A stretch of 64,000 bases of DNA, from assembly GCA_964629575.1 (NCBI GenBank), contig CAZVUM010000005.1:1-64000 (forward strand). The letters run 5' to 3'. This stretch comes from JAYPWI01 sp964629575 (GTDB taxonomy: Bacteria; Actinomycetota; Acidimicrobiia; Acidimicrobiales; Poriferisodalaceae). How positions within the stretch are numbered: position 1 is the stretch's first letter; every line of letters begins with the position of its first letter. The translations under genes and the position numbers were made by a program. Below, in pieces: positions 42,096 to 50,540 of the stretch. The notes below the pieces were generated by a model. The model saw only the letters and a list, made by a program, of their open reading frames with translations, had not been told where the DNA came from and did not search any database.

Positions 42096-43352
42096 GTGCG
42101 CTCTCGCCGCGTTCTCACATCGATCGCCGCCGCGGCCCTCGTTCTGGCTGCGTGCTCGGCGGATGACGCCGACCGTCAGGTACAGCTCCAGGGGCCGGTC
42201 GGAGGAGATGGCGTCGCCGTCGAGCTCGCGCAAGAAGAGGCCACCCTCGACCCGATCGCCGCGGTGCAGGAAATAGAGATCGCTGCCGACCTGCTCGAGG
42301 CGACCGTCGCCACGCTCGTCGACGGTGTGGCCGCCGAGTGTGCCGCCAAGTCCGATGCGCTGAACAAGGCCAGCGCAGACCTGAGCGAGCGCACCTTCAT
42401 CGCGCCGCAGGACCTCGCCTGCGCACAACTCACGGAGGCCTCGTTCGAGAACGCTCGCGTCGAGGGCGTGGACTTTTCGGGAGCGAACCTCGCCGGCGCC
42501 AACCTGCGCAACGCTCGGCTGAAGATCGTTGCGATCGGGGCTGACTTCACCGGTGCAGACCTCACGGGCGCGGACCTGAGTGGCAGCGACCTCACCGGCG
42601 CGATCTTCACCTCGGCGACGCTCGTGGGTTCGAACCTCACCGAACTCCACGCCTCGAGCCCCGAGCTGGTCGTGGAAGGGGTCGGCGGCCTGGCCGGCGC
42701 CGACCTGACCGAGGCACAGCTCGGCTGTAACCAGCTCGAGATGAGCCCGCTCATGACGATGGCCGGCGTGGTGTTCGACGACTCCTGCTCGACGGTCAAC
42801 GTCGATGGCCACAGCGCAGTGACCCTCACCGGTTCGGCGCTTGGGGCTGACCTCACTGGCTTCGATTTCGGTCGAGTCCACCTCGTCGCCACCGACTTCC
42901 GCGGGGCGGTGATGGGAGAAGCGGTGCTGTCCGACTACGGGCGGCTGCCCCAGGGCATGGCGTTCGTGGGGGCCGACCTGGCCGAGGCCGACCTCAGCGA
43001 CAACACCTTCGACGGCGCAGCGTTCGTCGGCGCAGATCTCACCGGCGCCGACCTGAGTGCCTCGGTGATCTCCTACAGCAGCTTCGCCGGAGCCGACCTG
43101 ACCAGCGCAGATCTGAGCCTCGTGGAGAGCGAGCACAACGATTATCGCAGCGCCACGGTCGTGCTGACCGACTTCACCGATGCGTCGCTTCGATGGGATG
43201 ACTTCGCAGGCGCATCCTTCGACGCACCGATCATCACCGGGCTTGTGATCGAAGCCGTCGTGTGCGATGGCTCCGACAGCGCCGACACCGACAATGGCAA
43301 CAGCGTCCGAAACTTCGGCCTGTGCACGGTCGGCTCGGAGCTCATCTTCTAG
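42096..43352 (+). CDS. pentapeptide-repeat lipoprotein
   Basis: 418 residues from the GTG at 42096. A signal sequence ends in the lipobox LVLAAC (Cys 17). From about residue 120 the protein is made of pentapeptide repeats A(D/N)LxG (FSGANLAGANLRNARLK, FTGADLTGADLSGSDLTGA, ADLTGADLSASVISYSSFAG) that form a right-handed beta-helix. A middle section of about 60 residues interrupts the repeats, with Cys in QLGCNQ and FDDSCSTV as a possible disulfide. An exported surface or periplasmic scaffold of unknown role. Confidence 0.82.
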   Translation: MRSRRVLTSIAAAALVLAACSADDADRQVQLQGPVGGDGVAVELAQEEATLDPIAAVQEIEIAADLLEATVATLVDGVAAECAAKSDALNKASADLSERTFIAPQDLACAQLTEASFENARVEGVDFSGANLAGANLRNARLKIVAIGADFTGADLTGADLSGSDLTGAIFTSATLVGSNLTELHASSPELVVEGVGGLAGADLTEAQLGCNQLEMSPLMTMAGVVFDDSCSTVNVDGHSAVTLTGSALGADLTGFDFGRVHLVATDFRGAVMGEAVLSDYGRLPQGMAFVGADLAEADLSDNTFDGAAFVGADLTGADLSASVISYSSFAGADLTSADLSLVESEHNDYRSATVVLTDFTDASLRWDDFAGASFDAPIITGLVIEAVVCDGSDSADTDNGNSVRNFGLCTVGSELIF

Positions 43353-43355
43353 CGC

Positions 43356-43361
43356 TACGGT
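43356..43361 (+). promoter_or_regulatory. leaderless-type -10 box of rnhB
   Basis: TACGGT ends 7 nt before the ATG at 43369, just past the stop of the pentapeptide gene. Confidence 0.45.
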
Positions 43362-43368
43362 TCACCGC

Positions 43369-44055
43369 ATGGCGAAGCGCCTGCGCAGTCGCGCTCCCAA
43401 GCTCACCGAGGAACGGGCGTGTTGGGAACGTGGCGAGGACGTCGTGGTCGGCGTCGACGAGGTCGGCCGAGGTGCGTGGGCCGGACCACTCACCGTCGGT
43501 GCGGTCGTGTTGCCCCATGCGGGGCGGGTCAACGGAGTCCGGGATTCCAAGCTCCTCACGCCGGAGCAGCGCGAGGCGCTGTTCGATCCGATCGCGGAGT
43601 GGGCGTCTGCGTGGGCCGTGGGGCACGCCAGCGAGAGGGAATGCGACGAGCTCGGGATGTCCGATGCCCAGCGTCTGGCGACCCGGCGGGCGATCGATGG
43701 CTTGGGGCTGATCCCCGACCGGGTGCTGTTGGACGGCAACTGGAACTACATCGACTGGTTGCCCAGTCGGACGCTCGTGAAGGGCGATCGGACGTGCCTG
43801 TCGATCGCCGCAGCGTCGGTCATGGCGAAGGTGGTGCGCGATCGCATGATGATTCGGGCGGCTGAGCACCACCCCGCATACGGTTTCGACAGCAACAAGG
43901 GCTACCCGGCCCCCGATCATGTGATGGCGCTCGCCGGCTACGGTCCGAGCGCGATCCATCGGCGTAGCTGGGCGTTCATGGACGACCTGCCGTGGACGGC
44001 GACGCCCCGATACGACCGTGAGCTGTCCCGGCAGGGGCAGCTGTTCGCGGCCTGA
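43369..44055 (+). CDS. rnhB: ribonuclease HII
   Basis: Removes single ribonucleotides and RNA primers from DNA. 228 residues from the ATG at 43369; the longer frame from 43267 overlaps the preceding gene. Metal-binding motifs are GVDEVGRGAWAGPL (Asp, Glu), DSKLLTPEQR, RVLLDGNW and the AAASVMAKVVRDRMM region, then YGFDSNKGYPAPDH. Confidence 0.95.
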   Translation: MAKRLRSRAPKLTEERACWERGEDVVVGVDEVGRGAWAGPLTVGAVVLPHAGRVNGVRDSKLLTPEQREALFDPIAEWASAWAVGHASERECDELGMSDAQRLATRRAIDGLGLIPDRVLLDGNWNYIDWLPSRTLVKGDRTCLSIAAASVMAKVVRDRMMIRAAEHHPAYGFDSNKGYPAPDHVMALAGYGPSAIHRRSWAFMDDLPWTATPRYDRELSRQGQLFAA

Positions 44056-44072
44056 CCAGGGAGGGAGGCGGC

Positions 44073-44888
44073 GTGGCGGCCTTTCACGAGCGATACCGCG
44101 CCGATAGCGACGGCGACTTCGATCTGTCGGATCATCGGAGCGACGACGACAGCTGCTTCGATGGCGACAAGGAGGCGGGCGAGGAGCGGCTGGCCGAGCT
44201 CCGCCTCGAGCTCGCCGGCTTGCAGGCTCGGCTCTACGCCGAGGGGAAGCAGAAGCTGCTGATCGTGCTGCAGGCCATGGACGCCGCCGGTAAGGACTCG
44301 ACGGTGCGCGACGTTCTGCGTTCGACCAATCCGATGGGAGTCCACGCCTACCCGTTCGGGCGGCCGAGCTCGGAGGAGTTGGCGCACGACTATCTGTGGC
44401 GCATCCACCATCACACGCCGGCGAAGGGCGAGATCGCCATCTTCAACCGGTCGCACTACGAGGATGTGCTCGTCGTACGGGTGAACGAGTTGGTGCCCGG
44501 GAAGCAGTGGAAGAAGCGCTACCGCCACATCCGCGAGTTCGAACGGATGCTCGCGGACGAAGGTGTGACGATCTGCAAGTTCTTTCTGAACATCTCCAAG
44601 CAGGAGCAGGCCGAGCAGTTCCAGCAACGTCTCGACGACCCCAGCAAGCGCTGGAAGTTCGATCCTGGCGATCTCGACGTCCGCGCCCGGTGGGATGACT
44701 ACATGGAGGCGTACGAGGATGCGATTCGCGAGACCTCGACCAAACATGCGCCCTGGTACGTGATCCCCGCCGATCGACGCTGGTATCGCAAGCTCGCCGT
44801 CGCCGAGATCCTGGTGCACACGCTGCGCGACCTCGACCCCGAATTCCCCCCCGAACTCGACGGTCTCAACGACATCGTGATCGAGTAG
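44073..44888 (+). CDS. ppk2: polyphosphate kinase 2 family protein
   Basis: A 271-residue PPK2-type kinase that transfers phosphate between polyphosphate and nucleotides. Walker A QAMDAAGKDSTVRDV, the PPK2 lid region WRIHHHTPAKGEIAIFNRSHYED (containing Walker B), WYVIPADRRWYRKL and the FERMLADEGVTICKFFLNI block are complete. The length and single domain fit the class I/III group that uses polyphosphate to phosphorylate AMP/ADP or GDP; the nucleotide cannot be assigned. The GTG at 44073 follows AGGGAGGGAGG. Confidence 0.9.
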   Translation: MAAFHERYRADSDGDFDLSDHRSDDDSCFDGDKEAGEERLAELRLELAGLQARLYAEGKQKLLIVLQAMDAAGKDSTVRDVLRSTNPMGVHAYPFGRPSSEELAHDYLWRIHHHTPAKGEIAIFNRSHYEDVLVVRVNELVPGKQWKKRYRHIREFERMLADEGVTICKFFLNISKQEQAEQFQQRLDDPSKRWKFDPGDLDVRARWDDYMEAYEDAIRETSTKHAPWYVIPADRRWYRKLAVAEILVHTLRDLDPEFPPELDGLNDIVIE

Positions 44889-44911
44889 CCCTCCTTTACA
44901 TACGCACAAGG

Positions 44912-45064
44912 GGGGTCAGACACGGGTCTGACCCCTAGTGACCGCCGTGGGTGGGATGCAGCGACTCTCAGCGACGACATGGGCGTGCTGAGGTGGAGAA
45001 AGTGCGCTGATCTGGGGGTTTCGGCGTCCACTCCCTTCCAGAGGGTCAGACACGGGTCTGACCC
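44912..45064. repeat. pair of REP-like palindromes
   Basis: GGGGTCAGAC-ACGG-GTCTGACCCC (44912-44935) is a 10-bp hairpin with a tetraloop. The second copy (45043-45064) keeps 9 bp of the stem. Both share CTAGTGACCGC on the right. GGGGTCAGAC...GTCTGACCCC resembles REP elements that IS200-like REP-associated transposases move in other genomes, but no such transposase is in the window. Confidence 0.8.
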
Positions 45065-45154
45065 CTAGTGACCGCTGAGGGTGAAGGGGCGGGGGCTGTG
45101 GGCGGTCTCCTAGTGACCGCTGAGGGTGAAGGGGCGGGGGCTGTGGGCGGTCTT
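45065..45154. repeat. 45-bp tandem duplication
   Basis: The 45-bp unit beginning CTAGTGACCGCTGAGGGTGA at 45065 is repeated from 45110, differing at most at the last base. Each unit carries GACCGC and GCGGTC at its ends, so it could fold. The 272-bp region after ppk2 (44889-45160) holds no gene I can support; the repeats fill most of it. Confidence 0.8.
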
Positions 45155-45160
45155 GCGGAG

Positions 45161-46426
45161 TTAGGAGTCTGCGCGTTGGGTGCCGACGCGCAGCTCGCGG
45201 AAGGGGCTCGTGGTGTCGATCCCCGGCTCCTTGGGCAACCCGAGCACTCGCTCGCCGACGATGTTGCGCATCACCTCGTCGGAACCACCTGCAATCCGCA
45301 TCGCGGGGTACCCGAGGACGAACCCGCCCCAGCTGTATGTGCCCCACTCACCGGTGTCGGCGATCAGCTTGGACTCCAGCACGTCGCTCACGAAGTCGCA
45401 TGTGGCCTGCATCTGACGGGTGAGCCCCATCTTCGACAGCGACATCTCCGGTCCCGGCGTCTTGCCCGCCTTGAGCCCGTCCATCACCCGCTGGTTCGAC
45501 CACGAGAGCAGCTTGCCGTAGGAGTAGATGTTCATCAGCTGCTGGCGGGCTGAAGCGTCGCCCTCCATCCCGTAGTGGCGCAGCATCGAGCTGAGCTTGG
45601 TGTAGCTGCCGCCGCTGCCCCCGCCACCCGATCCGATCGAGGCCCGCTCGTTCATCAGCGTGGTGAGCGCGACTCCCCAGCCCTGGTTGACGTCACCGAG
45701 ACGGTGCGAATCGGGGATGCGGACGTCGGTGAAGTACACCTCGTTGAAGTTGGCGCCGCCGGTCATCTGACGAAGCGGCCGCACCTCGACACCGGGGGCG
45801 TGCATGTCGACCATGAAGCCGGTGAGGCCCTGGTGTTTGGGCTGATCGAAGTCCGAACGGGCGATCACCTCGCCGACATCGCTGTAGTGCGCACCTGAGG
45901 TCCACACCTTCTGTCCGTTGAGGATCCACTCCTCGCCGTCGCGGTCGGCACGCATCTGCAGGCTGGCGAGGTCAGACCCGGCGCCGGGTTCGGAGAAGAG
46001 CTGACAGCCCACGAGATCGGCCCGGTACATCTTGGGCAACAGATCAGCGGCCACCTCGAGTTGGGCATGGGCGAGGATCGTGGGTGCGACCATGCCGAGG
46101 CCGATGCCGAAGAACCCGCTGTCGGGCGTGTCGAACTGGCTCTCGAGGCCGGCCCAGACCCGCTCGAAGCGTCGGGGGTGGCCGCTACCGCCGAGTTCGG
46201 TGGGTCCGGAGATCCATCCGAAGCCGTTGTCGTACTTCTTGGCCCGCCACTCCTTGGCCTTGCCGAGCTCGACTTGCTCGCGGTCGCGGTCGACCTCTTC
46301 GAACATCGCCGCGTTGTCCGGCCCCTCGCCCCAGACAAAGGCCTTCTTCTCTCCCTTGCGGGTGTAGTTCGCCTCGAGAAACGCGAGGGCCTCAGCGGTG
46401 AATTCTTCTTCGGTCATCTCGGCCAT
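45161..46426 (-). CDS. acyl-CoA dehydrogenase
   Basis: An FAD-dependent dehydrogenase of fatty-acid or branched-chain acyl-CoA breakdown. From the ATG at 46426 it has 421 residues: a helical N-terminal domain, the flavin-contact segments QLFSEPGAGSDLASLQMRAD and GQKVWTSGAHYSDVGEVIAR, and the C-terminal helical domain with GGSDEVMRNIVGERVLGLP. TAGTTT 7 nt before the ATG fixes the start, since the longer frame to 46450 runs through it. Substrate unknown. Confidence 0.88.
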   Translation of the reverse strand: MAEMTEEEFTAEALAFLEANYTRKGEKKAFVWGEGPDNAAMFEEVDRDREQVELGKAKEWRAKKYDNGFGWISGPTELGGSGHPRRFERVWAGLESQFDTPDSGFFGIGLGMVAPTILAHAQLEVAADLLPKMYRADLVGCQLFSEPGAGSDLASLQMRADRDGEEWILNGQKVWTSGAHYSDVGEVIARSDFDQPKHQGLTGFMVDMHAPGVEVRPLRQMTGGANFNEVYFTDVRIPDSHRLGDVNQGWGVALTTLMNERASIGSGGGGSGGSYTKLSSMLRHYGMEGDASARQQLMNIYSYGKLLSWSNQRVMDGLKAGKTPGPEMSLSKMGLTRQMQATCDFVSDVLESKLIADTGEWGTYSWGGFVLGYPAMRIAGGSDEVMRNIVGERVLGLPKEPGIDTTSPFRELRVGTQRADS

Positions 46427-46433
46427 GGTGGCC

Positions 46434-46459
46434 AAACTAATCGCTCTCACGACTAGCCT
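46434..46459. promoter_or_regulatory. divergent leaderless promoter pair
   Basis: Minus-strand TAGTTT (46434-46439), 7 nt from the acyl-CoA dehydrogenase ATG, and plus-strand TAGCCT (46454-46459), 8 nt from the ATG at 46468, are 14 bp apart. The intergenic region is only 41 bp, so the two promoters must compete or share -35 space. Confidence 0.55.
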
Positions 46460-46467
46460 GGCAGTCC

Positions 46468-46755
46468 ATGGGTCAGCCCGTCCGTGTTGCCGAAAAAAAC
46501 TCTGTCGCTCGCCCCGGAATGGTGCGCTTCGAGACCAATCGCCCCCTGACGGGCATGGGTCACCGGTACTACGACAGCCCCGAGGATTCGCTCAACGTGG
46601 AGGATCCGGCCGACGTGTTGGCCGAGCGTCTCTTCGAGCGGGGTGGGATCGAGCACATCCACGTGTATGGCAACGTCGTCGACGTCGACCTGGCGAAGGG
46701 CTTCGGACCCGAAGGGATCATCGAGATCATCGAGTCCCTGTTCGCGCACTACTAG
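46468..46755 (+). CDS. Nfu/NifU N-terminal-like domain protein
   Basis: A 95-residue protein whose core (RFETNRPLTGMGHRYYDSPE, AERLFERGGIEHIHVYGN) resembles the small Nfu_N domain that accompanies Fe-S scaffold proteins. No cysteine or CxxC is present, so it would not hold a cluster itself. It is the last gene before the SOS box of imuA'. Confidence 0.6.
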   Translation: MGQPVRVAEKNSVARPGMVRFETNRPLTGMGHRYYDSPEDSLNVEDPADVLAERLFERGGIEHIHVYGNVVDVDLAKGFGPEGIIEIIESLFAHY

Positions 46756-46792
46756 CCGGAGTCCCGAGGTCGCGCCGACCCCCATTTCCATA

Positions 46793-46815
46793 GCGAACAC
46801 GTGTTCGATTAGACT
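46793..46815 (+). promoter_or_regulatory. LexA (SOS) box and promoter of imuA'-imuB
   Basis: GCGAACACGTGTTCGA (46793-46808) contains the perfect palindrome CGAACACGTGTTCG and agrees with the actinobacterial consensus TCGAAC-N4-GTTCGA at all but one base. TAGACT (46810-46815) follows directly, 6 nt before the ATG at 46822. LexA bound there would cover the spacer and block RNA polymerase. Confidence 0.85.
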
Positions 46816-46821
46816 GTGGCG

Positions 46822-47476
46822 ATGGCCACAGCAGCTCCCGACCTCGACGAGCTCAGACGTCTGACCCAACTGACGGCTCCCGTCACCCTGGCGCGGGAAC
46901 ACACGCTGCCCGTCCTCGAAGAACTCCGCCCGTTGCTTCCCGAGCGAGGGGTGCGAAGGGGCTCCACGGTCGCGGTGCGCGGCGACGGTTCGTGCGCGCT
47001 GGCCATCGCCCTCACCGCTGAGTTGTCGCGCACCGGTGGATGGGTTGTCTGTGTCGGAGTTCCCACGCTCGGTGTGTCAGCGGCTCTCGAGGTGGGTGCA
47101 GCGCTCGAACGGTGGGCCTTCGTCGATGACCCAGGTGATCAGGCCGCAGAGGTCGTCAACGCCCTTGTGTCCGGCGTCGATCTGATCGTGATCGGTCCAC
47201 AGGTTCGCCTTCGCTTCACGCACACTCGTCGCCTCGCAGCGCGTCTGCGCGAGCGCGGGACCTCGGTGATCACCATCGCCCCCGATCCTTCGGCGAGTTT
47301 GGCAGCTGATCTCACGATCGAAATCGAACGCAGCACCTGGACAGGTGTGGAGTGGGGACACGGTCGGTTGCGCGCCAGGCGGGTGGAGATCGTGACCAGC
47401 GGTCGGGGAGCTGCCGCCCGGTCGCGCCGGCTCGCCGCGTGGTTGCCCGGCCCCGAGGGTCGCATCCAGGTGATCG
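46822..47476 (+). CDS. imuA': ImuA' (RecA-like translesion accessory protein), 3' end lost in a gap
   Basis: The visible 218 residues form a RecA-related domain: LRPLLPERGVRRGSTVAVRG at the expected P-loop position (Gly/Ser/Thr degenerate), DLIVIGPQVRLRFTHTRRLA as the Walker-B-like strand, then ITIAPDPSASLAADLTIEIE. The position next to ImuB and the SOS box identify it as the actinobacterial ImuA', needed with ImuB and DnaE2 for induced mutagenesis. The start is ATG 46822, a leaderless layout; a GTG six bases earlier is also in frame. The C-terminus is hidden by the N run. Confidence 0.82.
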
Positions 47477-47576
47477 NNNNNNNNNNNNNNNNNNNNNNNN
47501 NNNNNNNNNNNNNNNNNNNNNNNNNNNNNNNNNNNNNNNNNNNNNNNNNNNNNNNNNNNNNNNNNNNNNNNNNNNN
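47477..47576. other. assembly gap of 100 N
   Basis: Exactly 100 N, the usual placeholder for a gap of unknown length, separate imuA' and imuB. It hides the imuA' stop, the imuB start and the N-terminal catalytic region of ImuB. Frames that read through it on either strand have no meaning. Confidence 0.98.
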
Positions 47577-49121
47577 CCAGACGAGCCGGCTGTCGTCGTG
47601 TTCGCCAACCGGGTGATCGATGCCACGCCGGCGGCTCACACACACGATGTGCAGGTCGGGCTGCGCCGTCGTGAGGCCCAGAGCAGGTGCCCGGCCCTCG
47701 AGGTGATCGAGCACGACCCGGCCAGAGACGCACGTCGCTTCGACCCCGTGGTGAGCTCTCTCGAACGGCTCACCCCGCGGGTTGAGATCCTTCAGCCCGG
47801 CCTGTGTTCGTTCCCCACTCGCGGTCCATCGCGGTTCTTCGGAGGAGACGACGCGCTGGCCGGTCTCGCCGTGGACTACGCGGGGGAAGCGGTTGCGGAC
47901 GCGATCGTTCTCGATCCACTCCCACCCGCCCTTCTCCCGCGCGTGGGTGTGGCGGATGGCCTGTTCGCTGCGAGCCTCGCCGCGCAGCGGGAGCGTCACG
48001 GAACATCGGAGGTGATCGAGCCAGGAGCGAGTGGGTCTTTCCTCTGCAACTTCTCGGTCGCGGCGTTGGTCGAGGGTGCTTCGCCGCTCGCGGGGCACGA
48101 CGACCTGGTCGACGTGTTCTGGCGGCTGGGTCTGCGAACCCTCGCCGACGTCGCCGCCCTCACATCTGAGGACCTGCTCGCCCGCTTCGGGGTTCCCGGC
48201 GTGCTGGCCCATCGGCTGGCGAGCGGGCTCGACGACCGCCCACCAGACACCCGACCTGTTCCCGAGGGGCTTGCGAGGGAGGCCCAGCTCGACCCGCCGG
48301 CCGATCGGGTCGACACCGTTGCCTTCGTCGCGAAGACCCTCGCCGACGAGATCGACGAGCGCCTTGCGAGCAACGGCGTGGTCTGCACGCGTCTCGTGAT
48401 CGAGGCCGTCAGCGAGAACGGCGAGGTCAGGACTCGGGTCTGGCGGCACGAGCATCGCTTCACGGCCGCCGCGATGACCGACAGGGTGCGATGGCAGCTC
48501 GACGGGTGGTTCCATTCGGCCCAGCGCCCGACGGGCGGAGTGGTCACCCTGCGCCTCGAGCCAGACGAGGTCGTTCCAGACGAAGGTCGCCAACTCGGTT
48601 TCTGGGGAGGGCAGTCCAACAACGACGAGCGGGCTGCCCGGGCACTCGCTCGTGTGCAGGGTCTGCTCGGTCCCGATGCGGTCACCGTTCCCGAACGTGG
48701 GCGCGGCCGACGTTCTGCAGATGTGGAGAAGCGGGTGTCGCTCACCGCGGTCAGCCTGTCGTCCGACCGTCCTCTCACCGCTCCCGAGCTCGCGGATGCG
48801 CCATGGCCGGGTCGCCTCCCCGCTCCTTCGCCCGCCACCGTCTTCTCGCCACCTCGCCACATCGAGGTTCGTGACGCCGAAGGAGGGGCGGTGATGGTCA
48901 CCGGCAGAGGCGACGTTGCCTCGGATCCCGTTCACGTGATCGCCGAAGGGGCGCGTCGAAAGGTGATCGGCTGGGCGGGGCCTTGGCCGCTCGACGAGCG
49001 ATGGTGGGATGGTGCCGCTCACCGTCGCCAGGCCCGCTTCCAGGTTGTGCTCGACGATGGAACCGCCCACCTGGTCAGCGTGGAGCGAGGAAACTGGTGG
49101 CTCGACGCCACCTATGACTAG
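47577..49121 (+). CDS. imuB: ImuB, Y-family polymerase-like protein, N-terminus in gap
   Basis: About 514 visible residues. FANRVIDATPAAHTHDVQVG and QSRCPALEVIEHDPARD match the DinB-like palm/fingers start, and LRTLADVAALTSEDLLARFG is the thumb HhH region. VKTxAD-like and LRLEPDEV little-finger segments and a C-terminal extension with WAGPWPLDERWWDG follow; the last is the conserved ImuB tail that contacts partners. Studied ImuB proteins lack polymerase activity and act as the beta-clamp adaptor for DnaE2. The catalytic residues that would confirm this fall in the gap. Confidence 0.85.
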   Translation, partial: PDEPAVVVFANRVIDATPAAHTHDVQVGLRRREAQSRCPALEVIEHDPARDARRFDPVVSSLERLTPRVEILQPGLCSFPTRGPSRFFGGDDALAGLAVDYAGEAVADAIVLDPLPPALLPRVGVADGLFAASLAAQRERHGTSEVIEPGASGSFLCNFSVAALVEGASPLAGHDDLVDVFWRLGLRTLADVAALTSEDLLARFGVPGVLAHRLASGLDDRPPDTRPVPEGLAREAQLDPPADRVDTVAFVAKTLADEIDERLASNGVVCTRLVIEAVSENGEVRTRVWRHEHRFTAAAMTDRVRWQLDGWFHSAQRPTGGVVTLRLEPDEVVPDEGRQLGFWGGQSNNDERAARALARVQGLLGPDAVTVPERGRGRRSADVEKRVSLTAVSLSSDRPLTAPELADAPWPGRLPAPSPATVFSPPRHIEVRDAEGGAVMVTGRGDVASDPVHVIAEGARRKVIGWAGPWPLDERWWDGAAHRRQARFQVVLDDGTAHLVSVERGNWWLDATYD

Positions 49122-49133
49122 GCCAGCCGCGGA

Positions 49134-50423
49134 CTAGCGCCCGTTGGTCGACCAGTGCCACGGCTCGCTTGGGAGATTCTTGAACCCGAAGCGTGCGGCG
49201 TTGTTGACCATCCAGTTGTACCCAGAGCTGCCTCGACGAAGCGTCCGGCCACCCTGTGTGAAGTCGACCGCCAGGCCGCGCTCGTGCATCGAATTGCCCG
49301 GCCGCGCCGTGGGCGGGCGGCACTGCGAGGATGGCATCTGGTAGATGGCGTAGTCGCTGGTGCCACAGTGGGCTCGTCGGAGCCGGATCTGCGACGCGGC
49401 GCTCCGGTAGCCGCCGCCCGACAGGTGGATTCCGTCGGACTCAGCGGCGTTCAGGAGCGCGAGGAGCTCGTCGGCGATGGATTCGTGCACTGTGATGCCG
49501 CGCACGGTGTGAAGCTCCGAGGACCGCACGTTGTTGGACGAGGGGGGCGGAGCGGTGCCGTTCTCACGGCGGAGCCTGGCCTCTTCCTCCAAGCGGCGGC
49601 GCTCGGCCTCTCGCCGGCGTCTGGCCTCCTCTTCGGCCTTGCGCCTCTCCTCCGCGATGATGTCGGCGAGCTCTTGTTCGGTGGCTCGGATCTCGGCTGC
49701 CTTCTCCGAGTCGATGTCCTCCAGCGCTGCGGCCTCGTACAGCCGTGTGTCGAGGCGTTCTTCGGCGATGGCCACCAGCTCGGCCTGCAGTGAGACCGCA
49801 TCGAGCAGCTGGGCCAACTCCTCTTCGGCCTGGAGCTCCTTGTCCGCCCGGTCGGCCACTGCGACCTCGAGGTCCTGGGTCGCGATCGCGGTGTCGACCT
49901 GCAGGGCACGAAGCTCATCGGAGGTGTCTGTGATGTCGCCGAACGCGGCGCCCACGATGGTGCGGATCCTCGCGGCTTGGTAGATGTCGCCGGTCCGCGC
50001 CAGGCCGTAGGACCCCTCGAGGTTGGAATCGCGGCCCATGTATGTCTGAACGGCGAGGTCGTTGGCCTGCTCTGTGAGCGAATCCTGAGCGGTGACCAGC
50101 GACGCGGACCTGGTCTCGGCCGCGGCGACCGCGGCTTCGGCGCTGGCGAGAGCTCGCTCCGCCTCGGCGACGTCCTCTCGCTGCTCGCCGACGACGATCC
50201 CGAGATCGGCCAGAGCTTGTTCGAGGTCGGCCACTTCGGCTGTGGCGGCATCGACGAGAGCGGCCTGCGCGACGAGCTCGGCCTGGAACGCTTCGCGCTC
50301 CTCTTTGAGCTCCTCGATCTCACGCCGCAGCTCGTCTTTGCTCTGGGCTCCCGCCGGACCGGGGAACACCATGAGCAAGCCGAGCGCGGCGACGATCATC
50401 GCGATTCGTTGCAGCCGCGTCAC
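49134..50423 (-). CDS. secreted coiled-coil protein with VanY-type D,D-carboxypeptidase domain
   Basis: 429 residues. A signal peptide (IAMIVAALGLLMVFPGPAGAQ) is followed by a long charged coiled coil (about residues 27-285, ending in EERRKAEEEARRRREAERRR). The C-terminal M15B peptidase domain has SGGGYRSAASQIRLRRAHCG, the zinc motif SMHERGLAVDFT and the final EPWHWS. It should trim peptidoglycan stem peptides, with the coiled coil acting as an FtsX/EnvC-like regulator or tether. GTG start at 50423 after a GGAAGGA site. Convergent with imuB. Confidence 0.85.
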   Translation of the reverse strand: MTRLQRIAMIVAALGLLMVFPGPAGAQSKDELRREIEELKEEREAFQAELVAQAALVDAATAEVADLEQALADLGIVVGEQREDVAEAERALASAEAAVAAAETRSASLVTAQDSLTEQANDLAVQTYMGRDSNLEGSYGLARTGDIYQAARIRTIVGAAFGDITDTSDELRALQVDTAIATQDLEVAVADRADKELQAEEELAQLLDAVSLQAELVAIAEERLDTRLYEAAALEDIDSEKAAEIRATEQELADIIAEERRKAEEEARRRREAERRRLEEEARLRRENGTAPPPSSNNVRSSELHTVRGITVHESIADELLALLNAAESDGIHLSGGGYRSAASQIRLRRAHCGTSDYAIYQMPSSQCRPPTARPGNSMHERGLAVDFTQGGRTLRRGSSGYNWMVNNAARFGFKNLPSEPWHWSTNGR

Positions 50424-50527
50424 AGTGGTGGCTCGTTCCTTCCGGGCGTTCTCGACGTCGAGTCAAAACGGTACAAGGGACCACCCCGCAAGGGCCATCG
50501 GGCACCGTTGGCTTGCCGGCTGAGCGC

Positions 50528-50533
50528 TACGGT
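50528..50533 (+). promoter_or_regulatory. leaderless-type -10 box
   Basis: TACGGT ends 7 nt before the ATG at 50541. The identical hexamer and spacing occur at rnhB. Confidence 0.45.
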
Positions 50534-50540
50534 CGACGGG

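Noticed and set aside
47139..49070. Open frames that read through the N run on either strand
   Set aside because: The gap length is unknown and the translated X residues carry no information.
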